This document shows, piece by piece, positions 36,298 through 45,211 of a DNA stretch of 64,000 nucleotides. Positions within the stretch are counted from its first letter, which is position 1. Each line of letters opens with the position of its first letter. A program made the translations under genes and the position numbers. Origin of the DNA: CALBTQ01 sp036725605 (GTDB lineage Bacteria; Lernaellota; Lernaellaia; Lernaellales; Lernaellaceae). Under the pieces are notes generated by a model, which was not told the DNA's origin, searched no databases, and saw only the letters and a list, made by a program, of their open reading frames with translations. Location of the stretch: assembly GCA_036725605.1 (NCBI GenBank), contig DAIMDW010000019.1, positions 59,746-123,745 on the forward strand, given 5' to 3'.

Positions 36298-37938
36298 CTA
36301 ATAAAGATAGCGGCCCAGGTAGTCGAGCGCGATGGCGTCGCGGGCGCAGCGGAAGCCGAGGGCGTCGTCGCGGTCGGTCGGTTTGCGCGGGACGCGGCCG
36401 GACGCGCGCACGCGCCGGGACAGGTCGCGCCAGCCGCCGCCGCGGGCGATTTTGTACACGCCCGAGCGCGGTCCCCAGGGATTGCGCGGAGCGGAATTGG
36501 CGTAGGTGTCCTCGTCGTACCAATCCGAAACCCATTCGGCGGCGTTGCCCACCGTGTCGTACAGGCCGAAGGGATTGGGCCGTTTTTGCGCCACGCGTTG
36601 CGGACGCCGGCTGTTGCCGTTGTGCCAGGCGATTTTATCGAGCGGCCCGTACAGCGGCCAGGCGGCGCCGGCGCGGGCGGCGAATTCCCACTCGGCCTCG
36701 GTGGGCAGGCGCTTGTCGGCCCATTTGCAGTAGGCGTGGGCCTGGTTCCAGGTGACGCCGACCACGGGCAGATCGTCGGGCCGGTCGAGGTACCATTGGT
36801 TTTCCAGCGGCATTTTGCAGGCGCCGGCGGCGACGCACTGTTTGTATTGTCCGTTGGTCGTTTCGGTGCGGTCGAGCCAGAACGATCCGACGGTCACGGC
36901 GTGCGCCGGGTATTCGTTGTCTTCACAGGCCGTGTCGCCGGGCGAGCAGCCCATTTTGAATTCGCCGCCGGGCAGACGGACCATGCCGTCACGCTCGGGC
37001 AGGGCGGGCGCGGGTTGGCGGGGCGGGAAGAGCAGCGAGCCGTTTTCGCCGTTGGGCGCCTGCAGCGAGCGCGCCAGGCGCAAGCCGCGATCGCGGTCGG
37101 CGTCGTCGGGGCCGTCGTAGCCGCGATAGGCCGCGCGACAGTATTCCGCGCTCATCGCCCAACTGCCGCCGCGAAACACGCGGGCCACGCCGCCGGCCGG
37201 GCCGAGGGGATCGCTTTGCGGCAGATCGGGGTAATCGCCGTACCAATCCCACACCCATTCCTTGACGTTGCCGTGCATGTCGTGCAGGCCCCAGGCGTTG
37301 GGACGCAGCGCTCCCGCGCGCAGCGGGCCGTTGCGGTCCAGGCCCTCGGGGCATTTGCCCAGCGGGGATAGGCCGTTGTAGTTGGCCTCGTCGGTCGAGA
37401 TGCATTTGCCGGAGGCGAAGGCCCGTTCGGAGCCGGCGCGCGCGGCGTATTCCCACTCGGCCTCGGTGGGCAGGCGATAGCCGTCGCAACCCTGGTTCCA
37501 GCGCACCTCGCCGTCGTCGAGGAAGTAGCAGGGTTTGAAGCCTTCGAGTTTCGAGAGGCGATTGCAAAAGAGCATCGCGTCCAGCCACGAAACGTTGTCC
37601 ACCGGACAATCGGGGCCGCAGGCGTAATTGACGCTGGGCGTGGCGCTCATCACGATCTGCCATTGCGCCTGGGTGACCTCGGTCGCGCCCAGCAGAAAGT
37701 CGTGGCTGATCTTCACCCAGTGCTGCGGGGCTTCGCCGTTGTCGTGGCCGCGTTCGTCGTCGGGCGATCCCTGCAGAAAACGTCCGGCCGGGATTTTCAC
37801 CAGCGGGTAGTCGATGATCTTGGAGATGTGCCCGATCGGCGGCGGCGTCGAGGCCGTGGCGGCAAACCATCGGTCGCTCGCCAGCAAGAGCAGCGCGGTG
37901 AGGATCGATATATAAACGGTGACGGTGCGAAGGCGCAT
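36298..37938 (-). CDS. Exported protein with two tandem SUMF1/FGE-sulfatase domains
   Basis: 546 residues. An N-terminal signal or anchor helix (VTVYISILTALLLLASDRWF) precedes two copies of the formylglycine-generating-enzyme fold. Copy 1 spans ~45-290 (IPAGRFLQGSPDDERGHDNG; GYRLPTEAEWEYAARAGSE; DMHGNVKEWVWDWYGDYPD; RVFRGGSWAM; GLRLARS). Copy 2 spans ~305-535 (RLPGGEFKMGCSPGDTACED; KRLPTEAEWEFAARAGAA; DTVGNAAEWVSDWYDEDT; GFRCARD). Tandem copies of this kind are usually non-catalytic binding modules (C-type-lectin-like fold), and no sulfatase is nearby. It follows the MXAN_5187-type gene by 27 bases on the same strand. Its 3' end is duplicated at 35392. Confidence 0.88.
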   Translation of the reverse strand: MRLRTVTVYISILTALLLLASDRWFAATASTPPPIGHISKIIDYPLVKIPAGRFLQGSPDDERGHDNGEAPQHWVKISHDFLLGATEVTQAQWQIVMSATPSVNYACGPDCPVDNVSWLDAMLFCNRLSKLEGFKPCYFLDDGEVRWNQGCDGYRLPTEAEWEYAARAGSERAFASGKCISTDEANYNGLSPLGKCPEGLDRNGPLRAGALRPNAWGLHDMHGNVKEWVWDWYGDYPDLPQSDPLGPAGGVARVFRGGSWAMSAEYCRAAYRGYDGPDDADRDRGLRLARSLQAPNGENGSLLFPPRQPAPALPERDGMVRLPGGEFKMGCSPGDTACEDNEYPAHAVTVGSFWLDRTETTNGQYKQCVAAGACKMPLENQWYLDRPDDLPVVGVTWNQAHAYCKWADKRLPTEAEWEFAARAGAAWPLYGPLDKIAWHNGNSRRPQRVAQKRPNPFGLYDTVGNAAEWVSDWYDEDTYANSAPRNPWGPRSGVYKIARGGGWRDLSRRVRASGRVPRKPTDRDDALGFRCARDAIALDYLGRYLY

Positions 37939-37965
37939 GGCATTAAAACCTTAGAATGGGGGGCG

Positions 37966-38562
37966 CTAGCTGGAGTAGCCCTTGAGCTTGGCGCGATTGT
38001 CTTCGATGACAACCTTGTAGCGGAGTTTGTTCCCGTGTTTGGTTTCCAGCGACGGCCGGCTCTTGTCCACCGAGCGTTTGAAAGCCTGGAAACTCACGCC
38101 GGTGTCCTCGCCGGTCACGCGGCGGGCCTCGATAAATTGCTGGTACAGGTTGCGCAGGCGCTTATCCTGGACCGCGTCTTCCGCCGACGCCGCACCGCCG
38201 GCTCTCTTGGGCGGTTCGAAGGCGGGACGCTCGACCTCACGGGATTCGGGATTGAAGCGTCCGACGCGCATGTCGGCTTTGAATTGATCCGGCTTGTAGG
38301 TGCCGGTTTCGATTTGAAAGGTGATCCGGTCGAAATAGCGGCAGGCCGCCTGGAACGAGTTGGACAGCGTGGCGGCGCGGAACTTGAGCGAGGTGTTGGA
38401 CATGTGCATGGTCAACAGCTTGTTGAGCGCGTTCTGCAGTTTCGTGCGGTCGTTGATCGGCTCACGACGCAGCTCACCTTTAAAGTACAGCTCGTAGTCG
38501 CGCTTGAGCTCGCGCAGCTTCACTTCGATTTTGTCCAAGGCATCGGTCAGGTTCACCGACAT
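37966..38562 (-). CDS. MXAN_5187 C-terminal-domain protein
   Basis: 198 residues, soluble, highly charged. The core ALDKIEVKLRELKRDYELYF, then GELRREPINDRTKLQNALNK and FQAACRYFDRITFQIETGTY, matches my recollection of the domain named after Myxococcus xanthus MXAN_5187. A C-terminal segment (DKRLRNLYQQFIEARRVTGE; FQAFKRSVDKSRPSL) is also typical. Function is unknown; the domain is found mainly in myxobacteria and relatives and so carries taxonomic weight. Coiled-coil propensity is high in residues 5-30. It is the first gene of a pair with the SUMF1 protein. The gap 38563-39094 holds the fad promoter and no gene. Confidence 0.75.
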   Translation of the reverse strand: MSVNLTDALDKIEVKLRELKRDYELYFKGELRREPINDRTKLQNALNKLLTMHMSNTSLKFRAATLSNSFQAACRYFDRITFQIETGTYKPDQFKADMRVGRFNPESREVERPAFEPPKRAGGAASAEDAVQDKRLRNLYQQFIEARRVTGEDTGVSFQAFKRSVDKSRPSLETKHGNKLRYKVVIEDNRAKLKGYSS

Positions 38563-38907
38563 CGACTCGTTTGCTCCCGCGTATTTCGACGCTTTTTCGG
38601 TTGCTGGGGCCCAACCATTAAACTAGTTTCCGCGCGGCCCGGCAAGTCCCGGCCGCGGCGCGCCATTATAAGCGCAATGCCCCGACGAAAGAAACTGTTT
38701 TCTCACAGCCCGGAACACGGCGGAAAATCCCGCTGTTTTTCCCCGAAGCGGGCGCTTGCCCGGCCAGCGACAAAACGGCGGGGGGAAAATGCGCCGGGAC
38801 GGGCGCACATTTTTGCACAGGCAAGCATTTCTCGATATTTATCAACCGGTTGGATCATGGGGGGCCGGAAAGGACAACAAATTTCCAACCGGCGGGTTAA
38901 AACGTTC

Positions 38908-38936
38908 TTGACACCTTTAAAAGGCGGTGGTAGCTT
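38908..38936 (+). promoter_or_regulatory. Predicted promoter of the fadR-etfBA operon
   Basis: TTGACA (38908-38913), then 17 bases, then TAGCTT (38931-38936) as a weak -10 box. It lies directly upstream of the FadR-like operator, so a bound repressor would cover the start of transcription. Confidence 0.5.
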
Positions 38937-38938
38937 AC

Positions 38939-38956
38939 TGAGTGAAGGTTCATTCA
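38939..38956. promoter_or_regulatory. FadR-type operator (TetR-family FadR box)
   Basis: TGAGTGAAGGTTCATTCA is an 18-base inverted repeat with seven of eight arm bases paired. It closely matches the Bacillus FadR operator TGAATGAnTAnTCATTCA. It sits just after the -10 box and ahead of the FadR-like gene, consistent with autoregulation and acyl-CoA-responsive control of the etf operon. Confidence 0.7.
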
Positions 38957-39094
38957 TTGTGTGGGCACGCGACCGACACTGAGTTGTATTTATCCTCAAA
39001 CCAGGAAAAGCAAGGTCCCACCAACCCATCGGTTTGATGTTGATGGCAACGGGGTTTTTTGCTTTTTACGATACACAAGGCGGGCATAGACTCG

Positions 39095-39715
39095 ATGAGT
39101 CAACTCAATAAAAATTCGGCGGGTAAGGGGCGCAACGCCAACAAGGATAAGCACGAGAAAATCCTGAAGGCGGCGATCAAGGTTTTCGCGAAAAACGGGT
39201 TCCACAACTCGAAGATCAGCCAGATCGCGAAAGAGGCGGGGGTGGCCGACGGAACGATCTACCTCTACTTCAAGAACAAGGACGACATCCTGATCAAGGT
39301 GTTCGAGGAACGCCTGGAGGAGATCATCGCCGAATTCAGCGAGATCCTGGATCCGATCGAGGATCCGGAACAGAAGCTGCGCGTATTCATCAAGATGCAC
39401 ATGGAGGTCATGGAGAAAAATCGCGCGCTGGCCGAGGTGGTGAGCGTCGAGCTGCGCCAGAGCCACAAGTTCATGAAGGAATACGTACCACGCAAATTTT
39501 CCGAGTACCTCAACATCGTCAGCCGCATCATTCGCGAAGGGAAAGACAAAGGCGTATTCCGGGCGGAGCTGCAGCCGGGGGTGATCAAGCGCGCGCTGTT
39601 CGGCGCGTTGGACGAGTTGGTCATCTACCTGGTGCTCGCGCCCAAGCCCAAGTACGACGTGATGACGCTCATCGAGCAGTCGACGGAGACCTTTATTCGG
39701 GGATTAAAGGCCTGA
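39095..39715 (+). CDS. fadR: FadR-like TetR-family regulator of fatty-acid oxidation
   Basis: 206 residues from the ATG at 39095; the open frame extends to 39059 with less support. The helix-turn-helix region reads AAIKVFAKNGFHNSKISQIA then EAGVADGTIYLYFKNKDDIL. This is nearly the Bacillus subtilis FadR sequence as I remember it ('AGVADGTIYLYFKNKEDIL'). The C-terminal half (VVSVELRQSHKF; LFGALDELVIYLVL) also follows FadR, which releases DNA on binding long-chain acyl-CoA. A matching operator lies upstream at 38939 and etfB begins 65 bases downstream. Confidence 0.85.
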   Translation: MSQLNKNSAGKGRNANKDKHEKILKAAIKVFAKNGFHNSKISQIAKEAGVADGTIYLYFKNKDDILIKVFEERLEEIIAEFSEILDPIEDPEQKLRVFIKMHMEVMEKNRALAEVVSVELRQSHKFMKEYVPRKFSEYLNIVSRIIREGKDKGVFRAELQPGVIKRALFGALDELVIYLVLAPKPKYDVMTLIEQSTETFIRGLKA

Positions 39716-39780
39716 CCGCCAATTGGGGGGGTCGGCTGGCGTATACGGATTAACACTCGAACGATTCAAGGAGGTTTGTT

Positions 39781-40560
39781 GTGAATATCGTTGTCTTGTG
39801 CAAACAGGTGCCGGACACCGAAAGCAAGATCAAGTTGCTGGGCGACAACAGCAACTTCGACGCGGAAGGCATCAAATGGGTTCTGAACCCTTACGATGAG
39901 TACGGTGTGGAAGAAGCGCTGAAGATCAAAGAGGCCGGCAAAGCGGCGAAAGTGACCGTGCTGTCGATCGGTCCGAAGCGCGCCGAGGAAGCGATCCGCA
40001 CGGCGTTGGCGATGGGCGCGGACGATGCGGTGCACGTGGAAGACGCCGGTTTCGACGGCGCCGACGCGTTTGCCGTGGCCAAGGGCCTGGCCGGCGCGCT
40101 CCAGGGCATGGAATACGGCCTGATCCTGTGCGGCAAGCAGGCGGTCGACGACGACATGGCGGCGGTGCCGCAGATGGTCGCCGAATTCCTGAGCATTCCG
40201 CAGGTGACCGTGGTTTCCAAGCTGGAAGTCGAAGGCAGCGCGATCAAAGCGTTCCGCGACATCGAAGGCGGCGCGAAGGAAGTGTGGCAGTGCCAGGCTC
40301 CGGCGATCGTGACGGCGACCAAGGGCATCAACGAGCCCCGTTACGCCAGCCTGCCGGGCATCATGAAAGCCAAGCGTAAGCCGTTGGCCAAGAAGACGGG
40401 CGCCGAGGTCGGTTCGGGCGCGGACCAGAACAAGACGAAAGTCATCGGCTGGTCGCTGCCGGCGCCGCGCGCCGCGGGCAAAGTGTTCAAGGGCGGCGAG
40501 TTGGCCGATTTGGTGGCCCAGGTCGCCAAGTTGCTTCGCGAAGAGGCCAAAGTCATCTAA
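39781..40560 (+). CDS. etfB: Electron transfer flavoprotein, beta subunit
   Basis: 259 residues; the smaller Etf subunit, which holds AMP (or a second FAD) and docks acyl-CoA dehydrogenases. GTG start with AAGGAGGTTTGTT upstream. Signature segments: NIVVLCKQVPDTESKIKLLG, GIKWVLNPYDEYGVEEALKI, VTVLSIGPKRAEEAIRTALA, YGLILCGKQAVDDDMAAVPQ, and the recognition-loop-like IKAFRDIEGGAKEVWQCQAP. It is translated just before etfA with a 42-base gap. Confidence 0.96.
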   Translation: MNIVVLCKQVPDTESKIKLLGDNSNFDAEGIKWVLNPYDEYGVEEALKIKEAGKAAKVTVLSIGPKRAEEAIRTALAMGADDAVHVEDAGFDGADAFAVAKGLAGALQGMEYGLILCGKQAVDDDMAAVPQMVAEFLSIPQVTVVSKLEVEGSAIKAFRDIEGGAKEVWQCQAPAIVTATKGINEPRYASLPGIMKAKRKPLAKKTGAEVGSGADQNKTKVIGWSLPAPRAAGKVFKGGELADLVAQVAKLLREEAKVI

Positions 40561-40602
40561 CTGTACCCCTGGTTCAGCCAGGTTCGATAAGGAGATGAGT
40601 CA

Positions 40603-41568
40603 ATGTCGAACGTTTTGGTTTTCGCTGAACTGAAAGGTTCAGAACCGAAAAAAGTCAGCTATGAGATGCTCAACGCCGCCAAAGACATCGCGGCCGGAAC
40701 CGGTGGCGCGGTCATCGCCGCGGCGATCGGCTCCGGATTGGCGGGTGTCGGCGCGAAACTGGGCGCCTATGGCGCGACCAAAGTGTTGGTTGCCGACGGC
40801 GTCGATAAATACAACGTCGAAGGTTGGGCGACCATCGCCGCGGCCATCGTCAAAGCCGAAAACCCGGCCGTCGTGCTGCTGGGCGCGACCGCGACCGGTA
40901 AAGACCTGGCGCCGCGCCTGGCCGCCAAATTGGGCGTGGGCCTGGCCAGCGACATCGTCGGCTTCCGGATGGACGGCGCGAACTTCATCGCCAAGCGGCC
41001 CGTCTTCGCCGGCAAAGCCTTCACCGAAATCGGCTTCACCGCCGTTCCGGCTCTCGCCACCGTTCGTCCGAACGTCCTGGATCCGGGCGCGGGTGGCGGC
41101 GCGGCGGCCGCTGAGGCTCCCGCTTCGGCCGACATGGGCGCTCCCAAAGCCCAGATCACCGAGATCCTGGCCGCGGCTTCCTCGCGTCCGGACCTGACCG
41201 AAGCCAACGTGATCGTCTCCGGCGGTCGCGGCATGAAGGAAAAAGACAACTTCAAGATCCTCGAAGACCTGGCCGACGTGCTGGGCGCTTCGGTCGGCGC
41301 CTCCCGCGCGGCCGTGGACGCCGGTTACGCCGATCAGTCGATGCAGGTCGGGCAGACCGGCAAGGTCGTCAACCCGAGCCTGTACATGGCCTTCGGCATC
41401 AGCGGCGCGATTCAGCACCTGGCCGGCATGCGCACCTCCAAGGTGATCGTGGCCGTCAACAAGGACGAAGAAGCGCCGATCTTCCAGGTCGCCGATTACG
41501 GCATCGTGGGCGATCTGTTCGAAGCCGTGCCGCTGTTCGCCAACGAGTTCAAGAAGCTGCTCGGTTAA
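40603..41568 (+). CDS. etfA: Electron transfer flavoprotein, alpha subunit
   Basis: 321 residues; binds the electron-carrying FAD. The N-terminal domain contains VLVFAELKGSEPKKVSYEML. The C-terminal FAD domain shows VIVSGGRGMKEKDNFKILED, AVDAGYADQSMQVGQTGKVV, YMAFGISGAIQHLAGM and VNKDEEAPIFQVADYGIVGD, all standard. Ribosome site aaggagatgagtca. Pairing with the next gene rather than FixC/FixX argues for transfer to menaquinone by a membrane Fe-S protein. Confidence 0.96.
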   Translation: MSNVLVFAELKGSEPKKVSYEMLNAAKDIAAGTGGAVIAAAIGSGLAGVGAKLGAYGATKVLVADGVDKYNVEGWATIAAAIVKAENPAVVLLGATATGKDLAPRLAAKLGVGLASDIVGFRMDGANFIAKRPVFAGKAFTEIGFTAVPALATVRPNVLDPGAGGGAAAAEAPASADMGAPKAQITEILAAASSRPDLTEANVIVSGGRGMKEKDNFKILEDLADVLGASVGASRAAVDAGYADQSMQVGQTGKVVNPSLYMAFGISGAIQHLAGMRTSKVIVAVNKDEEAPIFQVADYGIVGDLFEAVPLFANEFKKLLG

Positions 41569-41642
41569 TGACGAAGTAATCCGGGGGCGGAGAAAGGTCT
41601 CCGCCTCCGGCGCTCAACCGAACCGTTAGAGGAGTATCGAGA

Positions 41643-43865
41643 ATGCCCACCCACGAAATTGCGGAAAGCGGGATTGAACGCCTGCCGATGTGGGAAATGT
41701 ACGGCGGTTTCTGGGCCGCCACCCGCTGGATCATTTACGCACTCGCGCTCGTGGTGGTAATCACCTTTGTCTACGGCATCTGGCAGCGGATTCGCGCCTA
41801 CCGGATGGGCCGCCCGGCCCCCGGCGCGTTGGACAACATCGGCGCGCGGATCATGGAGCTGCTGCGCTACGGCATCGCGCAATTGCGTGTGGTGCGCGAA
41901 GCGTTCCCGGGAATATTCCACCTCTTTTTGTTCTGGGGCTTTGTCGTCCTGTTCATCGGCACGGCGCTGACCGTGTTGGACGAGGACTTCTATCGCCTGA
42001 TCACCGGCAACAAGTTCATCCACGGCGGCTTCTACGTCGTGTTCTCGTTCATGCTCGACCTGTTCGGCCTGCTGGCGCTGGTCGGCCTGGGCATGGCGCT
42101 GATCCGCCGCTATGTGATGAAACCCGATCGCCTGGACAATCAGCAGACCGACGCCGCGTTGATCATCTGGATCTTCGTGATTCTGTTGACCGGTTTCCTG
42201 ACCGAAGGCGCGCGCATCGGCGTGGTCATGGGAGCCAAAGGCAACTTCGGTTATGAAGCTTCGAGCTTCGTCGGCTACGGCCTGGCCCTGCTCTTCAAGG
42301 GCGGCGCCGCCGAAGTGCTGCACAAGCTGTTCTGGTCGGTGCACGTGCTGGCCTCGATGGTCTTCATCGCCGTGCTGCCGTTCAACAAAGGTCTGCACAT
42401 CTTCTCGACCCTGGCCAACATCTTCACCCGCAGCCTGGGCCCGAAGGCCTTCACGCCCTCCATCCCCAACATGATGGAGCGCATGGAAGCCGGTGAAGAA
42501 GTCGAGATGGGCTACAAGAAGATCGAAGACCTGACCTGGCGCGAAATCCTGCAGACCGACGCCTGCACCCGGTGCGGCCGCTGCCAGGATCAGTGCCCGG
42601 CCTACAACACCGGCAAGCACCTGTCGCCGAAAAAGTTCGTCCAGAGCGTCAAGGATCACTGGCTGGCCCGCTGGGCGCAGCAGCGCGACAAGAACGTCGA
42701 AGTGAACCAGGGCGAGGGCGAGGCGGCCGCGGCCGAAGTCGGCGCGGGCGGTCCGTACCTGCTGGCGGCGGAAGCGGCCTGCTACGGTTGCGAAGCCGGC
42801 GACGCGGCGGTCGAGTCGGTCGTGCTGTGGGATTGCACCAACTGCATGGCCTGCGTGAACATCTGCCCGGTGTTCGTCGAGCACGTGCCGCTGATCAACC
42901 AGATGCGGCGCGAACTGGCGATGGAGTTCGACGATTCGGAGAAGGCCTGCAAGGACTTCTTCAAGAACATGGACACCAACGCCAACCCGTGGGGCATGAA
43001 CCCGTCCGACAAGATGACCTGGACGGCCGAACTGGGCGTGCCCACGGTGTTCGACAATCCGGATTACGAGTACCTGTACTGGGTCGGCTGCATGGGCGGC
43101 TACGACCCGCGCGCGATCAAGATCGGCAAGGCGTTCGTGAAGATCCTGCAGGCGGCCGGCGTCAACTTCGCCGTACTCGGCGAGATGGAGCTGTGCTGCG
43201 GCGACAGCATCCGCCGGTTGGGCAACGAGGCCAGCTTCCAAGCGCTGGTCACGATGTTCAAAACGACCGTGCAGGAATGCGAAATGGATCCGACCTTCGC
43301 CGGCAAGAAGGTGGTCACCACCTGCCCGCACGGCTTCAACACGCTGAAACACGAATACCCGGAATTCGGCTTCAAGTGGGAAGTGGTGCACCACACCGAG
43401 CTGCTCGACCAGTTGCTCAAGAGCGGCAAGATCAAGCTGAAGGGCGGCAACGGCCACACCGCCGTGCTGCATGATTCCTGCTTCCTGGCCCGCTACAACG
43501 ACATCATCGACGAGCCGCGCGACGTGCTCAAAGCCGCCGGCTACAAGATGGTCGAAGTTCCGCGCAGCGGCGACCTGACGTTCTGCTGCGGCGGCGGTGG
43601 CGGTCGGGCCTGGCTGGAAGAGCACTACGAGCCCGAAAAGGGCATCAACCGCATCAACTTCAATCGTACCGACGAGCTGATGGACGCCGGCGCGGACACC
43701 ATCATCGCGGCCTGCCCGCTGTGCATGATGATGTTCGACGAAGCGACCAAACGCACCGAGTGCGAAGACAAAATGTCGTGCATCCGCTTGCTCGACATCG
43801 CCGAAGCGGTTGCGGAAAAACTCGACGTTCCCGCTGACAACCAAGGGTCAGACGAACAAGCCTGA
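41643..43865 (+). CDS. Membrane Fe-S / b-heme Etf:menaquinone oxidoreductase (EMO-like)
   Basis: 740 residues. An N-terminal NarI-like domain has about five helices (for example HLFLFWGFVVLFIGTALTVL and LFWSVHVLASMVFIAVLPF) with His residues suitable for b-type heme. Two ferredoxin clusters follow: CTRCGRCQDQCP near 307 and CTNCMACVNICP near 397. Two CCG half-domains come last: YWVGCMGGYDP with ELCCGDSIRR, and LHDSCFLARYND with LTFCCGGGGGRAW. The architecture matches the Etf-linked oxidoreductases called EMO in syntrophs and Geobacter, which pass acyl-CoA electrons from EtfAB to menaquinone. It is third in the fadR-etfB-etfA operon and is followed by a terminator. Confidence 0.9.
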   Translation: MPTHEIAESGIERLPMWEMYGGFWAATRWIIYALALVVVITFVYGIWQRIRAYRMGRPAPGALDNIGARIMELLRYGIAQLRVVREAFPGIFHLFLFWGFVVLFIGTALTVLDEDFYRLITGNKFIHGGFYVVFSFMLDLFGLLALVGLGMALIRRYVMKPDRLDNQQTDAALIIWIFVILLTGFLTEGARIGVVMGAKGNFGYEASSFVGYGLALLFKGGAAEVLHKLFWSVHVLASMVFIAVLPFNKGLHIFSTLANIFTRSLGPKAFTPSIPNMMERMEAGEEVEMGYKKIEDLTWREILQTDACTRCGRCQDQCPAYNTGKHLSPKKFVQSVKDHWLARWAQQRDKNVEVNQGEGEAAAAEVGAGGPYLLAAEAACYGCEAGDAAVESVVLWDCTNCMACVNICPVFVEHVPLINQMRRELAMEFDDSEKACKDFFKNMDTNANPWGMNPSDKMTWTAELGVPTVFDNPDYEYLYWVGCMGGYDPRAIKIGKAFVKILQAAGVNFAVLGEMELCCGDSIRRLGNEASFQALVTMFKTTVQECEMDPTFAGKKVVTTCPHGFNTLKHEYPEFGFKWEVVHHTELLDQLLKSGKIKLKGGNGHTAVLHDSCFLARYNDIIDEPRDVLKAAGYKMVEVPRSGDLTFCCGGGGGRAWLEEHYEPEKGINRINFNRTDELMDAGADTIIAACPLCMMMFDEATKRTECEDKMSCIRLLDIAEAVAEKLDVPADNQGSDEQA

Positions 43866-43889
43866 TCAACCTCTTACTACTTTATTGGC

Positions 43890-43917
43890 GCCCCCGGTTC
43901 TCCCGGGGGCTTTTTTT
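43890..43917 (+). terminator. Rho-independent terminator of the etf operon
   Basis: GCCCCCGG / CCGGGGGC stem with a five-base loop followed by seven T residues, 25 bases after the stop of the EMO-like gene. Confidence 0.9.
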
Positions 43918-43977
43918 AATTAAAAATTACAAGTGAGGAGTTGTGAGTTATTGTGTATTAATATACAGACTTCATTC

Positions 43978-44010
43978 CTGTCATTCCCGCGCAGGCGGGA
44001 ATCCAGGACC
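43978..44010. repeat. Short palindromic repeat cattcccgcgcaggcgggaat
   Basis: A widespread bacterial intergenic palindrome type. Related copies are at 55052-55080 (catttccgcgaaggcggaaa) and, inverted, at 63172-63198 (tggatgcccgcctgtgcggg). A neighbouring variant at 55014-55042 reads ctggatccccgggtcaagcc. Confidence 0.75.
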
Positions 44011-44107
44011 GGAAATTCATTTCCCGACCTTTGTCTTCTGCCGCCCTTTTCTTTTCCCCGTGATTTTCTGCTATAAGGAATTCATCACCATTGCCGGGGA
44101 GGATGTC

Positions 44108-45211
44108 ATGCCGCGCTGTCGCAGTTGCACCGCCGAAATCGCCGCGAACGCCAAACCGTGTCCGTATTGCGGAGAGGCCGAACCCTTCGCCGCTTCGTCC
44201 GCCGCGCCGCCGGAAGCCGCGCCGCAAGCCGCCGCGCCCGAGGTGAAAACCGAAGGCCCCTTGCAGCCCAAAGCCGCGGTGCAGTCCGGTTTCGGGCGCG
44301 AGACGAAAACCTTCGCCTGCACCGGGTGCGGAGCGACGATCAGCTACGACACGACGCTCAAGACGCTGGCCTGCGCCTATTGCGGCTCGACCTACGCCAT
44401 CGAAAACGAACAGCAGGCCGCCGACGAGCGCCCCAGTCGCGTCATCCCCTTCGACTTCAACCGCGACAAGGCCGAGAGCCTGTTTCGCGAATGGCTCGGC
44501 AAGGGCTGGTTCCGCCCCGGCGACCTGACCAGCAAGAGCGCGCTGAGCGAGATTCGCGGCGTGTACCTGCCGTTCTGGGCCTTCGACGCCGACGCCGATT
44601 CGGCCTGGTCGGCCGACGCGGGCTATCACTACCAGGAGCAGGAGGCCTACACCGAGAAGGACGCGCAGGGCAAGTCCGTCACCAAGTACCGCACGGTGAC
44701 CAAGACGCGTTGGCAGCCGGCCAGCGGCGATCATCGCGCGCACTACGAGGATTGGCTGGTGCCGGCCACGCGCGGGCTCGACCCGGATTTCGTCGGCCGC
44801 ATCTATCCGTTCCAGACCGAGAAGGCGCAGTCGTACAACAGCGATTACCTGGCCGGCTTCGCGGCGGAGAATCCGTCGATCAAGGCCGCCGAGGCGCAAC
44901 CGACGGCGGCGCGGGAATTGAACAAGGAAGAGGAAAAGGCCTGTTCCCAGCAGGTGCCCGGCGACACGCAACGCAACCTGCGCGTCGCGACGCGGCTGAA
45001 CAATTGGTCCTACGACCAGATCATGCTGCCGATCTGGATCAGCGCCTACCGCTACAAGGACAAGCTGTATCGTTTTTTGGTCAACGGCCAGACGGGCGAG
45101 GTGCAGGGCAGCGCGCCGACTTCCTGGCTCAAGGTGGCCGTGGCGATTCTCATCGCCGCCGGTCTGATCGGCGCGGCCGTCGCGTTGATCGCCATTTTCG
45201 GCCAGAAATAA
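44108..45211 (+). CDS. Double zinc-ribbon membrane protein
   Basis: 367 residues from the ATG at 44108, preceded by GGGGAGGATGTC. Zinc ribbon 1: CRSCTAEIAANAKPCPYC (residues 4-21). An Ala/Pro-rich linker follows, then ribbon 2: CTGCGATISYDTTLKTLACAYC near 77. The middle ~230 residues contain repeated YxPFWAFDADADSAW-like and IYPFQTEKAQSYNSDYLAGF segments, and a C-terminal helix (AVAILIAAGLIGAAVALIAI) anchors it. Proteins of this plan are widely annotated as 'TFIIB-type zinc-ribbon' or 'primosomal N'-like' without known function. Confidence 0.8.
   Translation: MPRCRSCTAEIAANAKPCPYCGEAEPFAASSAAPPEAAPQAAAPEVKTEGPLQPKAAVQSGFGRETKTFACTGCGATISYDTTLKTLACAYCGSTYAIENEQQAADERPSRVIPFDFNRDKAESLFREWLGKGWFRPGDLTSKSALSEIRGVYLPFWAFDADADSAWSADAGYHYQEQEAYTEKDAQGKSVTKYRTVTKTRWQPASGDHRAHYEDWLVPATRGLDPDFVGRIYPFQTEKAQSYNSDYLAGFAAENPSIKAAEAQPTAARELNKEEEKACSQQVPGDTQRNLRVATRLNNWSYDQIMLPIWISAYRYKDKLYRFLVNGQTGEVQGSAPTSWLKVAVAILIAAGLIGAAVALIAIFGQK

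Noticed and set aside
36298..37938. Sulfatase-modifying (formylglycine-generating) enzyme
   Set aside because: Two tandem domains and no sulfatase nearby; such proteins are usually non-catalytic.
39716..39780. Second FadR box directly before etfB
   Set aside because: Only a half-site-like cgattca is visible; the palindrome is absent.
41565..43844. 759-codon open frame antisense to the EMO-like gene
   Set aside because: Shadow of a GC-rich gene with conserved cysteine motifs on the plus strand.
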